Assembly: GCF_003044565.1 (NCBI RefSeq)
Contig: NZ_POXG01000002.1
Coordinates: forward strand, 186,001-250,000
DNA length: 64,000 bases
Reading direction: 5' to 3'
Source of the DNA: Neisseria sicca
GTDB lineage: Bacteria; Pseudomonadota; Gammaproteobacteria; Burkholderiales; Neisseriaceae
The notes under the pieces were generated by a model, which saw only the letters and a program-made list of their open reading frames with translations, made no database searches and was not told where the DNA came from. The stretch's first letter is position 1, and each line of letters opens with the position of its first letter. A program made the translations under genes and the position numbers. Shown here piece by piece: positions 42,592 to 51,926 of this stretch.

Positions 42592-43656
42592 ATGAAAGCA
42601 GCACGTTTTTACGATAAAGGCGACATCCGCATCGAAGACATCCCCGAACCGACCGTCGCCCCCGGCACCGTCGGCATCAACGTCGCCTGGTGCGGTATCT
42701 GCGGTACCGACCTGCACGAATTTATGGAAGGCCCGATTTTCATTCCGCCCTGCGGTCATCCGCACCCGATTTCCGGCGAGTCCGCACCCATAACGATGGG
42801 ACACGAGTTCTCCGGAGTGGTTTATGCCGTCGGCGAAGGCGTGGACGACCTCAAAGTCGGACAACACGTCGTGGTCGAACCCTACATCATCCGCGATGAC
42901 GTACCGACCGGCGAAGGCAGCAACTACCACCTCTCCAAAGACATGAACTTCATCGGCTTGGGCGGCTGCGGTGGCGGTCTTGCCGAAAAAATCGCCGTCA
43001 AACGCCGCTGGGTGCATCCAATTTCCGACAAAATCCCGCTAGACCAAGCCGCTTTGATTGAGCCTCTGTCCGTCGGTCATCACGCTTATGTCCGCAGCGG
43101 CGCGAAAGCAGGCGACGTCGCATTGGTCGGTGGCGCAGGTCCGATCGGTTTGCTGCTTGCCGCTGTATTGAAAGCCAAAGGCATCAAAGTCATCATCACC
43201 GAATTGAGCAAAGCGCGCAAAGATAAAGCCCGTGAATCCGGCGTTGCCGACTACATCCTCGACCCGTCCGAAGTCGATGTCGTCGAAGAAGTGAAAAAAC
43301 TGACCAACGGCGAAGGCGTGGACGTCGCATTCGAATGCACCAGCGTCAATAAAGTGCTGGACACCATGGTTGAAGCCTGCCGCCCGACTGCGAAAGTCGT
43401 CATCGTATCCATATGGAGCCACCCCGCCACCATCAACGTCCACAGCGTCGTGATGAAAGAGCTGGACGTGCGCGGCACCATCGCCTACTGCAACGACCAC
43501 GCCAAAACCATCAAACTGGTGGAAGAAGGCAAAATCAACCTCGAACCTTTCATCACCCAGCGCATCAAGCTGGACGAGCTGATTTCCGAAGGCTTCGAGC
43601 GTCTGATTCACAACAACGAATCCGCCGTCAAAATCATCGTCAATCCCAACCTGTAA
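42592..43656 (+). CDS. Zinc-dependent 2,3-butanediol dehydrogenase-type alcohol dehydrogenase
   Basis: 354 residues, medium-chain dehydrogenase. Catalytic zinc ligands are Cys37 in CGICGTDLHEF and His-Glu in GHEF near 70; the Rossmann motif VGGAGPIGLLLA is near 178. The insertion PHPISGESAPITMGHEF is typical of (R,R)-butanediol dehydrogenases. It interconverts butanediol and acetoin with NAD. Unlike many family members it lacks the four-cysteine structural zinc lobe. Start at 42592 has AAGGAGCG upstream. Single gene. Confidence 0.87.
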   Translation: MKAARFYDKGDIRIEDIPEPTVAPGTVGINVAWCGICGTDLHEFMEGPIFIPPCGHPHPISGESAPITMGHEFSGVVYAVGEGVDDLKVGQHVVVEPYIIRDDVPTGEGSNYHLSKDMNFIGLGGCGGGLAEKIAVKRRWVHPISDKIPLDQAALIEPLSVGHHAYVRSGAKAGDVALVGGAGPIGLLLAAVLKAKGIKVIITELSKARKDKARESGVADYILDPSEVDVVEEVKKLTNGEGVDVAFECTSVNKVLDTMVEACRPTAKVVIVSIWSHPATINVHSVVMKELDVRGTIAYCNDHAKTIKLVEEGKINLEPFITQRIKLDELISEGFERLIHNNESAVKIIVNPNL

Positions 43657-43681
43657 ACGCCTGACGGATTGATAGAAACAC

Positions 43682-43725
43682 AAAGGTCGTCTGAAAACCT
43701 CAAATCGAGATTTTCAGACGACCTT
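43682..43725 (+). terminator. Inverted DUS pair, terminator of the butanediol dehydrogenase gene
   Basis: AAAGGTCGTCTGAAAA and TTTTCAGACGACCTTA around about 12 bases. Confidence 0.75.
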
Positions 43726-43881
43726 ATATATTGCGCTCCATCAGGGGCGCATATTTTTAATTCTTTTTAGATGCGAAGACAAGGCAAGCCCATCATCGAC
43801 AATACCTGTCAAACCATTTCATTGTCCATCACTAATTCCCAAACCCCACCCTATCCGAAATAGTCTATTGCAAAACATCTG

Positions 43882-43947
43882 CAAAGGTCGTCTGAAAGCC
43901 AACTTCAAGAAACTAAAGCTTCTTTTAAACGCTTTCAGACGACCTCT
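43882..43947. repeat. Inverted DUS pair with long loop
   Basis: AAAGGTCGTCTGAAAGC and GCTTTCAGACGACCTCTT with a loop of about 31 bases. It stands alone between the dehydrogenase terminator and the pilus promoter and may insulate the pilus operon. The rest of 43726-44192 holds no gene. Confidence 0.6.
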
Positions 43948-43972
43948 TATCTAATTTAAATACCGAATAAAA

Positions 43973-43978
43973 TATAAT
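43973..43978 (+). promoter_or_regulatory. Probable -10 of the pilus operon promoter
   Basis: Perfect TATAAT in a very AT-rich stretch 215 bases before the first pilus gene; no good -35. A second candidate is TTGCAA (44056-44061) with AATAAT 17 bases on. The long AT-rich leader suggests regulated expression. Confidence 0.35.
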
Positions 43979-44192
43979 CTTTGCAAAAACACAACAAAAA
44001 ATAATACAAAAATTTACAAAAAACACAGGAACTTATAAAATACCAAACAATAACAGTTGCAACAATAATCACAAATCATAATAATGTCATATATACCGTT
44101 CAGGCATAAAAGCCTGCCGTATATCAGTTACACAGAAATATTACGGAGACTGTGTCAATACACACCTAAACTCACATACAAGGATAAATCCG

Positions 44193-44834
44193 ATGAAAAC
44201 ACGTTTTACTTTAACTTCTCTGGCTCTGGCTTCTCTCATGATGATGGGCAATACTGCAATGGCCGAAACTAAAGAAGGCAATTTCAACGTACACCTGAAA
44301 TTGACCGGCACTTGCGAAGTTCTAACAACAAACAGCGCATTGAATAGTACAAAAATTACTACCGAAGACCCAAGTCTGGCTGGAGCGGACATTGATTTCA
44401 GCACACGTGTCGCATCATCAAATTCAACCGCTATTACCCAAAAAAACGTTGGTGGTATGGCTACTGGTCTGAATATCCGTTGCAGTAAAAACACACTTTT
44501 CACAGTAGGTTTGGAACCTCAAAACGTAACAAGCAACAATGGTGAAGGCACAATGTGGGGTATCTCTCGCACATCAAAACAAAATAATGACACCATCAGC
44601 TATCAACTTCAAAAACCTGTCGTAAGCGGCTCAGGTATAAATCAAACAGTCCAAGAGACCAACAGCAACACTCCTTGGGGTAATTCAGGTACTGACCTTC
44701 TTTCATTGACAGGACAAGGTTTAAGTGATTCCGAAGCAGTCAAACTCCCTGTATATGCAACTGTTAAAGCAGGTGAATTAAACAAATTCATCGACACCTA
44801 CCAAGACCAAGTCAAAGTAACCCTGAGTTACTAA
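44193..44834 (+). CDS. Archaic chaperone-usher pilus major subunit (spore coat U domain)
   Basis: 213 residues. Signal peptide of 24 residues (ending AMA-ETK), then one SCPU domain. A Cys41-Cys97 pair (GTCEVL and IRCSKN) and the C-terminal D-Q-V-K-V-T-L-S-Y strand are typical of CsuA/B-like subunits, whose last strand and N-terminal extension take part in donor-strand exchange. It would form the pilus rod at the cell surface. AAGGAT precedes the ATG. The codon use is more AT-rich than in the three genes that follow, as is common for abundant or antigenically drifting surface subunits. First gene of a four-gene operon. Confidence 0.85.
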   Translation: MKTRFTLTSLALASLMMMGNTAMAETKEGNFNVHLKLTGTCEVLTTNSALNSTKITTEDPSLAGADIDFSTRVASSNSTAITQKNVGGMATGLNIRCSKNTLFTVGLEPQNVTSNNGEGTMWGISRTSKQNNDTISYQLQKPVVSGSGINQTVQETNSNTPWGNSGTDLLSLTGQGLSDSEAVKLPVYATVKAGELNKFIDTYQDQVKVTLSY

Positions 44835-44875
44835 TCTGAGTCACTTCCTCAAAACAAAACAACTAAAAAATACTC

Positions 44876-45601
44876 ATGCAAAAAGCAATCAGCACACTTG
44901 TCGGTATGCTGACGGCGGCAGCGGTTTTACCAAGCCATGCCGCCGGTTTGCAAGTCAATCCGACGTCTTTGTCCCTGCCCGCCAAACAGCGGGCGGGTAT
45001 TTTTACTTTGGGAAATAAGGGTACAGAGCCGTTGACGGCGCAAGTGCGCGTGTTCCGCTGGACGCAGGACGCAAACGGTGGCGAGATACTCGAACCCACC
45101 GATGCCGTCATTGCCAGTCCGCCTATGGTCAAACTGGAAGCAGGTGCGCAACAGCAGTTCCGCGTGATGCGTGTCAAACCGTCCGACAAACAGGCAGAAG
45201 AAGCCTACCGCTTGATCGTGGACGAGCTGCCCGCTCCCAATGCGAAACCGCAAAAAGGCATTCAGTTGGTAATGCGCTATTCGCTGCCGCTGTTTGTCAA
45301 CGTTCAAAACAATGCCGAACCGAAGCTGCAATGGCGTGCGGAAAAAACCGCGAACGGCAAAACGGTTTTGGTTGCCGAAAATACGGGCAATGCCTATGCG
45401 CAACTGAGCAATATTACTTTTCAGACGACCGCTGCCAAAGACGCATTGACGCTGGCAAGCGGTCTGGCGGGCTACGTCCTGCCGGGCAATACTTGGAAAC
45501 GCGAATTGGAAGTTTCCCCCGTCTCTCTGAACCAAGGTCGTCTGAATGCCACGGTAAACGGTATGCCGATCCAAACGGAGGTAAGGTTTGCCGCCCCATG
45601 A
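44876..45601 (+). CDS. Periplasmic pilus chaperone (archaic, CsuC-like)
   Basis: 241 residues. Signal peptide of about 23 residues (ending SHA-AGL), then a two-domain immunoglobulin-like PapD fold. VNPTSLSLPAKQRAGIFTLGNKG at the N-terminus and YRLIVDELP...GIQLVMRYSLPLFV in the middle are characteristic. It holds subunits in the periplasm and delivers them to the usher. DUS copies are translated at about 45418 (F-Q-T-T) and 45535 (Q-G-R-L-N). 41 bases after the major subunit; its end overlaps the usher start. Confidence 0.88.
   Translation: MQKAISTLVGMLTAAAVLPSHAAGLQVNPTSLSLPAKQRAGIFTLGNKGTEPLTAQVRVFRWTQDANGGEILEPTDAVIASPPMVKLEAGAQQQFRVMRVKPSDKQAEEAYRLIVDELPAPNAKPQKGIQLVMRYSLPLFVNVQNNAEPKLQWRAEKTANGKTVLVAENTGNAYAQLSNITFQTTAAKDALTLASGLAGYVLPGNTWKRELEVSPVSLNQGRLNATVNGMPIQTEVRFAAP
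45578..45590 (+). promoter_or_regulatory. Ribosome-binding site deciding a TTG start for the usher
   Basis: GGAGG (45578-45582) lies five bases before TTG at 45588. The ATG at 45598 is out of frame and stops after two codons; the next in-frame ATG (45636) would cut the signal peptide. Confidence 0.6.
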
Positions 45602-48056
45602 TCTAAGGATACGGCTGACGCGGCTGAGTGCCGCGTTGATGCTGTGTTTCTACGCCCTGCCCTCTCCTGCTCAAGACATCCTGACGCAGGCGGCACCTGC
45701 TGCCTACGAGCAGGCATGGCTGACCGTTTACCCGCAGGTCAAAGTCAACGGCAGCATACGCGACGGTATCGAACCCTTCATGTCGCGTAACGGCGTCCTG
45801 TATGCGCGCCCCGAATCTCTGCGCGCCTACGGCATTGCCCTGCCCGACGCAGAAGCTGCCGAGGCAGGCAAAAACGGCGTCGTGCCTGAAATACAGGACG
45901 GCGCTTCCACACCCGGCGCGGGCGTATGGTTCGAACTCTCCGCCATCCCCGGTTTGCAGGTGAAATACGATGCCGCCGCGCAAACCCTTGATCTCACCGC
46001 CCCCCTCGAATGGCAGCCCGACCTGAAAACCGCCCGAATCGGCGCACCGCAGGAAAACCGCTACGCCATCGCCAAACCCGGCTTTGCCGCCGTTCTGAAC
46101 TACGACACCAATATCTCGCGTAACAATTCCGGCAGCGGCACGCAGGGCGTTTTCGGTGAAATGCGCCTGAGTACGCCTTGGGGCTACCTGAACCACACCC
46201 AATTTGCCAACCGAAGCCACAACAAAGAAAGCGGCTCCCGCAGCAACACCGCCCGTCTGGATACCTACTGGCGCACCGTCTGGCCCGAACAAGGCATATC
46301 GCTGACCGTGGGCGACACCCTGACCGGACAAATCGGCTCATGGGGCGGTACGCGCATCGGCGGCATCAAAATCTCCCGCACTTACAACACCCGCCCGTGG
46401 AAACAAACCACCCCGCTGCGTTCCTACCTCGGTAAAAGCACCCTACCCGGCACGGTCGATCTCTATATTGACGGTGTCAAACAAATGAGCCGCGACGTCG
46501 AAGCGGGCGAATACGAACTCATCCTACCGCCGTCCATCAGCGGCCGCAGCAACGCCCAAGTCGTCGCCACCGACGTACTGGGGCGCACCGTCGTCGTCGA
46601 TATGCCGCTTTACGGCGGCAACGGACTTTTAGCAAAAGGCTTGAACGAATGGTCGTTTGAAGCAGGCTACGTCCGCCGCGATTACGGCATCCGTTCCGCA
46701 AAATACCAATCCGACCCCGCCGCCTCCGGTACGTTGCGTTACGGCGTCAGTAATACCCTGACCGCCCAAATTCACGGCGAAGCCGCGCGTGGTTACCGTC
46801 AGGCGGGCATTGCCGCCGATACCGTATTGGGTTCGCTCGGACAACTCAATCTTACCTATGCTGAAAGCCGCTTCGCAGGCAAAACAGGACGACGCGGCAG
46901 CGCGTTTTTCAGTACCCAATGGGACAAACTCTCCCTCAGCGCAGGCGCAAGCCGCACCAACGGACAATTTGCCGAACTGGGCGACACCGCATACGGCGCA
47001 GACTTTTTCAAAGCCACACGCCATCCCGCCACCTCCGCATCCGCATCTGCAGGCTGGAGCAGCGACAAACTCGGCTCATTCAGCCTATCCTACGTCCATT
47101 CCCACACCGAAGGCAGTCCCGCCGACGGCATAGGCTCGTTCGGCTGGAGCCGCAGCTTCAAAAACCGCACCTCGCTCTACGCCGGTGCCAATAAAAACTT
47201 CCGCAACAAGCGAGAACTGAGTTTCCACGCAGGTCTTTCCGTCAGCCTCGACAACGGCTATTCAACCTCCGCAGGCATCAGCAGAAACAAACACAACAAC
47301 AGCTACCAAGCAACCCTGAACAAAACCAGCAGCGGCATGGGCAGCACCAGTTGGGGCATAGGCTGGCAGCAAAACGACAACGCAAACGGCAGCCGCAGCA
47401 ATACCTTTAACGGCAACATCCGCCATCAAAACACCTACGGCGACGGCTGGGCAAACGTTTACAGCCAAAGCGGCAACAGCAACTGGAACGCAGGCTGGAG
47501 GGGCGGCCTCGTCCTCATGGGCGGCAGCATCTTCGCCACCCGCCAAGTCAACGACAGTTTCGCCGTCGTCAGCACCGGCGATATGGCGAATGTTCCCATC
47601 CGCGCAGGCGGCATGCCTGTGGGCAAAACCAACCGCAAAGGGCTGGCACTGATCCCCAGCCTCTCCGCCTACCAAAAAAACACCGTCAGCGTCGATATTG
47701 CCGAGTTGCCGCTGGACGTTCAGCTTGAACACACCGTCGCCGAAATCGCCCCGCCCGAACGCTCTGGCATGCGCGTCGAATTCAAGATACAGCGCACCCG
47801 CGCCGCCACCATGACGCTGAAAGACGCACAAAACCAATTGCTTCCGAGCGGCGGCAGCATTACTGCCGAAGACGGCACACCGGCAGCCGTAACCGGCTTC
47901 GACGGCAAAACATATATTGAAAACATGAAAGAAGGTAGAAACCGCTTCACCGTCACCCTCCCCGAAAACGGCGGCACTTGCACCTTCGAAGCGGACTACC
48001 CTGAAACATACAATCCGGATTCCATCCCGGAACTGGGAGACATCATATGCAGATAA
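45588..48056 (+). CDS. Outer membrane pilus usher (archaic, CsuD-like)
   Basis: 822 residues. TTG start with strong Shine-Dalgarno, overlapping the chaperone stop by 14 bases. Signal peptide ends near residue 28 (SPAQ). An N-terminal periplasmic domain (about 30-140), a 24-strand beta-barrel with plug domain (about 150-680; TLPGTVDLYIDGVKQMSR belongs to the plug edge) and C-terminal periplasmic domains (about 690-822) with a Cys pair near the end (TCTFEAD and IICR). It forms the secretion pore and assembly platform of the pilus. Confidence 0.9.
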   Translation: MPPHDLRIRLTRLSAALMLCFYALPSPAQDILTQAAPAAYEQAWLTVYPQVKVNGSIRDGIEPFMSRNGVLYARPESLRAYGIALPDAEAAEAGKNGVVPEIQDGASTPGAGVWFELSAIPGLQVKYDAAAQTLDLTAPLEWQPDLKTARIGAPQENRYAIAKPGFAAVLNYDTNISRNNSGSGTQGVFGEMRLSTPWGYLNHTQFANRSHNKESGSRSNTARLDTYWRTVWPEQGISLTVGDTLTGQIGSWGGTRIGGIKISRTYNTRPWKQTTPLRSYLGKSTLPGTVDLYIDGVKQMSRDVEAGEYELILPPSISGRSNAQVVATDVLGRTVVVDMPLYGGNGLLAKGLNEWSFEAGYVRRDYGIRSAKYQSDPAASGTLRYGVSNTLTAQIHGEAARGYRQAGIAADTVLGSLGQLNLTYAESRFAGKTGRRGSAFFSTQWDKLSLSAGASRTNGQFAELGDTAYGADFFKATRHPATSASASAGWSSDKLGSFSLSYVHSHTEGSPADGIGSFGWSRSFKNRTSLYAGANKNFRNKRELSFHAGLSVSLDNGYSTSAGISRNKHNNSYQATLNKTSSGMGSTSWGIGWQQNDNANGSRSNTFNGNIRHQNTYGDGWANVYSQSGNSNWNAGWRGGLVLMGGSIFATRQVNDSFAVVSTGDMANVPIRAGGMPVGKTNRKGLALIPSLSAYQKNTVSVDIAELPLDVQLEHTVAEIAPPERSGMRVEFKIQRTRAATMTLKDAQNQLLPSGGSITAEDGTPAAVTGFDGKTYIENMKEGRNRFTVTLPENGGTCTFEADYPETYNPDSIPELGDIICR

Positions 48057-49174
48057 ACATAAAGAGAGGTCGTCTGAAAATAAACCCTGCAGGTTTCATT
48101 CAAACTTCGCGACTACTCCCTAAAACCATATTCGCCGCAGCCTTATGGCTGATGTTTGCGCCTGTCCAAACATGGGCTCACAATGGAGAGGTAGGCAACT
48201 ATATGAAATGTACCGCGTCTGTCAGCAGCATCTCAGGCACAGGTGGCAACGTCTTGTCCTTTGGTACGCCTACCCAAGGCATCAATCTGCTCGAAGGACA
48301 GATTCCTGAAGTACAAGCTACCATCAACTATGAATGCAAAAGCTTCCTGAAAAGCACCACTCATACCCGCCTGTGTTTCAACATCGATGGCGGCAATAAT
48401 TCTCCCTCACAAAACACCCCAAGGTTGCTTGCGCATCCCAAGCGCCCCACCAATACATTGCAATTTCAACTTTACAAACCCGACGGCACCGTCTGGGGTA
48501 GCAATGCACCCAACAGCAACGCCAAGCCCTATATGACGGAGAAGCTGGTAATCGGTCCCGACGGTACCAAATCAGGTCAAATTACCCTCACCGCCAAACT
48601 CCTCAACCATCAGGAAACCGCCGCACCTTACGCTGACGGAAGCCCGTATGAAGCTGTCTTCAACGGCATATCCGCCTCATTAAACTGGAATACGACTTAT
48701 TGGGGACAACATCCTGCCAACTGCGGTGCATATTACTCATCCAACGACAGTTTCCCCTTTACGGTACAGGCACACGCCAGCCCCGTCTGCGAATTCATCT
48801 CCGCCGACGACATCGACTTCGGCACACACACCGCAGGCAGTACCAACCTGAAGCAGTCGGGCAACCTCAGCGTCCGCTGCACCAACGGCACGCCCTACAC
48901 CGTCGGTCTGATTCCTTCCAACAACAATCAGGAAGGCAGGGGCGAGATGAAATCCACCAATCCCGCCAACACCGACAAAGTCCCCTACCGCCTCCGAAAA
49001 GGTACCTATGCAACTGCTCCTTTTTGGGGCAATAAGCCATCTGCTCCGGGCAAGGCGCAAGAGTTTACCGGCGACGGCAGCAGCCAGACACACACCATCT
49101 CGGCAGAAGTCCAAAACACCGACTACACCCCGGGCGAATATAAGGATAAGGTAACCGTCGATATCCGATACTGA
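48047..49174 (+). CDS. Two-domain SCPU pilus tip adhesin (CsuE-like)
   Basis: 375 residues. The ATG overlaps the usher's last codons. A long basic n-region (1-26), partly encoded by a DUS (K-R-G-R-L-K), precedes the hydrophobic core (about 27-41) and cleavage after Ala44 (TWA-HNG). Two SCPU-type domains follow: about 45-235 (several Cys) and 240-375 (SPVCEF..., VRCTNG..., ending KDKVTVDIRY). Two-domain subunits of this type cap archaic pili and bind hydrophobic surfaces. Last gene of the operon. Confidence 0.85.
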   Translation: MQINIKRGRLKINPAGFIQTSRLLPKTIFAAALWLMFAPVQTWAHNGEVGNYMKCTASVSSISGTGGNVLSFGTPTQGINLLEGQIPEVQATINYECKSFLKSTTHTRLCFNIDGGNNSPSQNTPRLLAHPKRPTNTLQFQLYKPDGTVWGSNAPNSNAKPYMTEKLVIGPDGTKSGQITLTAKLLNHQETAAPYADGSPYEAVFNGISASLNWNTTYWGQHPANCGAYYSSNDSFPFTVQAHASPVCEFISADDIDFGTHTAGSTNLKQSGNLSVRCTNGTPYTVGLIPSNNNQEGRGEMKSTNPANTDKVPYRLRKGTYATAPFWGNKPSAPGKAQEFTGDGSSQTHTISAEVQNTDYTPGEYKDKVTVDIRY

Positions 49175-49187
49175 TCCGAAAGGTCGT

Positions 49188-49357
49188 CTGAAAAACAGTG
49201 CGGCATTTCGGTTATCAAAATGCTGGCAAACGGTACGTCATCGCTCTCAGCGTTCCTGCGAAACCTTGGATGCTTCTTGAATGCGAGCCTGCAACTTTGC
49301 ATCAGGTTTGCTTTCGGAACATTCCGGTTTGGCAGGAACGCTGATTTTTCAGACGAC
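49188..49357. repeat. Distant inverted DUS pair after the pilus operon
   Basis: AAAGGTCGTCTGAAAAA at 49190 and TTTTTCAGACGACCTT near 49345-49360, with about 140 bases between. Inside are a 12-base inverted repeat (CAGCGTTCCTGC at 49248, GCAGGAACGCTG at 49332) and a protein-like relic. Could act as terminator only with a very long loop. Confidence 0.4.
49244..49346 (-). pseudogene. Possible gene relic opening at a DUS
   Basis: On the minus strand, directly after the TGA inside the DUS, 33 codons read KISVPAKPECSESKPDAKLQ and so on to SQER and a stop. It has no start codon. The charged, helix-like composition looks like the C-terminal end of a lost gene; could be chance. Confidence 0.25.
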
Positions 49358-49390
49358 CTTCCCTCTTGCTCCCGAAACAGCATAAAAAAC

Positions 49391-49419
49391 TTTACATTTA
49401 CCTCAAACAGGTTTAAAAC
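49391..49419 (+). promoter_or_regulatory. Predicted promoter of asd
   Basis: TTTACA (49391-49396), 17 bases, TAAAAC (49414-49419). Leader of about 50 bases. Confidence 0.45.
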
Positions 49420-49475
49420 TCTTCCTTTTCCCCTATTCAGAAATTTGTTAACAATTTCCCCCTAAGGAGCTCAAC

Positions 49476-50591
49476 ATGAAAGTAGGTTTCGTCGGCTGGC
49501 GCGGCATGGTCGGTTCGGTTTTGATGCAGCGTATGAAAGAAGAAAACGACTTCGCCCATATTCCCGAAGCGTTCTTCTTCACCACATCCAACGTCGGCGG
49601 CGCGGCACCTGATTTCGGTCAGGCGGCTAAAACATTATTGGACGCGAACGACATTGCCGAGCTGGCGAAAATGGACATCATCGTAACCTGCCAAGGCGGC
49701 GATTACACCAAATCCGTGTTCCAACCCCTGCGCGACAGCGGCTGGAACGGCTACTGGATTGACGCGGCGTCATCCCTGCGCATGAAAGACGACGCGATTA
49801 TCGTCCTCGACCCGGTCAACCGAAACGTCATCGACAACGGCCTCAAAAACGGCGTGAAAAACTACATCGGCGGCAACTGCACCGTCTCCCTGATGCTGAT
49901 GGCGCTGGGCGGCCTGTTCCAAAACGATTTGGTCGAATGGGCGACCAGCATGACCTACCAAGCCGCATCCGGTGCGGGCGCGAAAAATATGCGCGAACTC
50001 ATCAGCGGCATGGGCGCGATTCACGCCCAAGTAGCGGACGAGCTTGCCGATCCTTCCAGCGCGATTCTCGACATCGACCGCAAAGTGTCCGATTTCCTGC
50101 GCAGCGAAGACTATCCGAAAGCCAACTTCGGCGTACCGCTCGCCGGCAGCCTGATTCCGTGGATTGACGTAGATTTGGGCAACGGTCAGTCCAAAGAAGA
50201 ATGGAAAGGCGGCGCGGAAACCAACAAAATCCTCGGCCGCAGCGACAATCCGACCGTAATCGACGGCTTGTGCGTCCGCATCGGCTCTATGCGCTGCCAC
50301 AGCCAAGCCATCACCCTGAAGCTGAAAAAAGACCTGCCCGTTTCCGAAATCGAAGCGATTTTGGCAGGCGCGAACGACTGGGTGAAAGTCATCCCCAACG
50401 AAAAAGAAGCCAGCATCCACGAGCTGACCCCCGCCAAAGTAACCGGCACGCTGTCCGTCCCCGTCGGACGCATCCGCAAACTGGGCATGGGCGGCGAATA
50501 CATCAGCGCGTTCACCGTCGGCGACCAGCTCTTGTGGGGTGCAGCCGAACCCCTGCGCCGCGTGTTGCGCATCGTGTTGGGCAGTTTGTAA
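49476..50591 (+). CDS. asd: Aspartate-semialdehyde dehydrogenase
   Basis: 371 residues. Reduces aspartyl phosphate to aspartate semialdehyde, the branch point for lysine/diaminopimelate, threonine and methionine. N-terminal NADP motif [12 protein letters not shown]; catalytic Cys135 in [10 protein letters not shown]; active-site His in MRCHSQA. TAAGGAGC precedes the ATG. Converges on dapD, another enzyme of the diaminopimelate branch. Confidence 0.96.
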   Translation: MKVGFVGWRGMVGSVLMQRMKEENDFAHIPEAFFFTTSNVGGAAPDFGQAAKTLLDANDIAELAKMDIIVTCQGGDYTKSVFQPLRDSGWNGYWIDAASSLRMKDDAIIVLDPVNRNVIDNGLKNGVKNYIGGNCTVSLMLMALGGLFQNDLVEWATSMTYQAASGAGAKNMRELISGMGAIHAQVADELADPSSAILDIDRKVSDFLRSEDYPKANFGVPLAGSLIPWIDVDLGNGQSKEEWKGGAETNKILGRSDNPTVIDGLCVRIGSMRCHSQAITLKLKKDLPVSEIEAILAGANDWVKVIPNEKEASIHELTPAKVTGTLSVPVGRIRKLGMGGEYISAFTVGDQLLWGAAEPLRRVLRIVLGSL

Positions 50592-50607
50592 GATTCGCAG
50601 GTCAAAC

Positions 50608-50639
50608 AAAAAGCAACGGTTTATCCGTTGCTTTTTTTA
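50608..50639 (+). terminator. Intrinsic terminator of asd
   Basis: AAAGCAACGG, TTTAT, CCGTTGCTTT, then TTTT. Not a DUS hairpin. Confidence 0.88.
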
Positions 50640-50704
50640 TGGCAAAGAAAACAGCATCAAACAAAACGACAATGCCGTCCTGACTTAACCGACTTACCCT
50701 ATGA

Positions 50705-50748
50705 AGAGGTCGTCTGAAAACCCGAAATCCGGTTTTCAGACGACCTCT
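50705..50748 (-). terminator. Inverted DUS pair, terminator of dapD
   Basis: AGAGGTCGTCTGAAAACC and GGTTTTCAGACGACCTCT with a loop of CGAAATC. Symmetric, 85 bases after the dapD stop. Confidence 0.7.
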
Positions 50749-50833
50749 TGCCATTCAAACAGGGAAACCGTTTGCCTGAAGCCCATTTATGTTTCGGGCT
50801 GTTTCAGACGACCTCCCCTTTTCTGTTCGCCGA

Positions 50834-51655
50834 TTAAATACCGCGCAGCAATTCGTTGACGCTGGTTTTGGCGCGGGTTTGCGCGTCCACGCGTTTGACG
50901 ATGACGGCGCAGTAGAGGCTGTGGCTGCCGTCTTTGGAAGGCATGCTGCCGGATACAACAACCGAGCCTGCCGGTACGCGGCCTTGGTAGATTTCGCCGG
51001 TAGTACGGTCGAAGATTTTGGTGGATTGTCCGATGAACACGCCCATGGAAATCACGCTGCCTTCTTCAACAATCACGCCCTCAACGATTTCGGAACGCGC
51101 GCCGATGAAGCAGTTGTCTTCAATAATGGTCGGGCTGGCTTGCAAGGGTTCGAGTACGCCGCCGATGCCGACGCCGCCGCTCAAGTGGACGTTTTTACCG
51201 ATTTGGGCGCAAGAGCCGACGGTCGCCCAAGTATCGACCATCGCGCCTTCGTCAACGTATGCGCCGATGTTGACATAAGACGGCATCAAAACGACGTTTT
51301 TGGCAACAAAGCTGCCGCGGCGCGCAACGGCACCGGGTACGGCGCGGAAACCGGCGGCGCGGAATTCGTCTTCAGACCAGTCGGCAAACTTGGTCGGCAC
51401 TTTGTCGAAGTATTTGTTTACGCCGTCGTTGAGGACTTCGTTGTCTTGGATGCGGAACGACAACAACACGGCTTTTTTCGCCCATTCGTTGACTTTCCAT
51501 TCGCCCACGCCCAAGCGTTCGGCGACGCGCAATTTGCCTGAATCGAGTTGGCGGATGGTTTCCAACACGGCTTCTTTGACTTCGGAGGTAACGGTGGTCG
51601 GGGTGATGTCCGCACGGTTTTCAAAGGCGGTTTCGATGATGTTTTGCAAAGACAT
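50834..51655 (-). CDS. dapD: 2,3,4,5-tetrahydropyridine-2,6-dicarboxylate N-succinyltransferase
   Basis: 273 residues, normal length. Succinylates tetrahydrodipicolinate in the diaminopimelate/lysine pathway. A helical N-terminal domain is followed by a left-handed beta-helix of hexapeptide repeats (about 105-235) with [20 protein letters not shown] and [11 protein letters not shown]. Start at 51655 has AAAGGAATCC upstream; the frame runs further but includes a DUS. Confidence 0.96.
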   Translation of the reverse strand: MSLQNIIETAFENRADITPTTVTSEVKEAVLETIRQLDSGKLRVAERLGVGEWKVNEWAKKAVLLSFRIQDNEVLNDGVNKYFDKVPTKFADWSEDEFRAAGFRAVPGAVARRGSFVAKNVVLMPSYVNIGAYVDEGAMVDTWATVGSCAQIGKNVHLSGGVGIGGVLEPLQASPTIIEDNCFIGARSEIVEGVIVEEGSVISMGVFIGQSTKIFDRTTGEIYQGRVPAGSVVVSGSMPSKDGSHSLYCAVIVKRVDAQTRAKTSVNELLRGI

Positions 51656-51838
51656 GGGGATTCCTTTTGAAGAGGGTAAAAGGTCGTCTGAAAAATTCGG
51701 ATGACCTGCAAACAGGCGGTATTTTGCCATGTAAACGCTTTGCCGTCAGCTTTTGCGGGAATGCGGCGATATTCCTATCCAATCCGAGCTTCCACAAACC
51801 GTCCCCGCCCGCTTAAAACAAATCGGCACAATCAAATA

Positions 51839-51882
51839 AAAAGGTCGTCTGAAAACTTTAATTCCGGTTTTCAGACGACCTT
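51839..51882 (-). terminator. Inverted DUS pair, terminator of the DUF4189 gene
   Basis: AAAAGGTCGTCTGAAAAC and GTTTTCAGACGACCTT around TTTAATTCCG; the same loop is nearly repeated at 52749. Confidence 0.65.
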
Positions 51883-51926
51883 CGGGATGAATGGCAAGAT
51901 TAATCAAGGCGACGGACTACGTTCGG

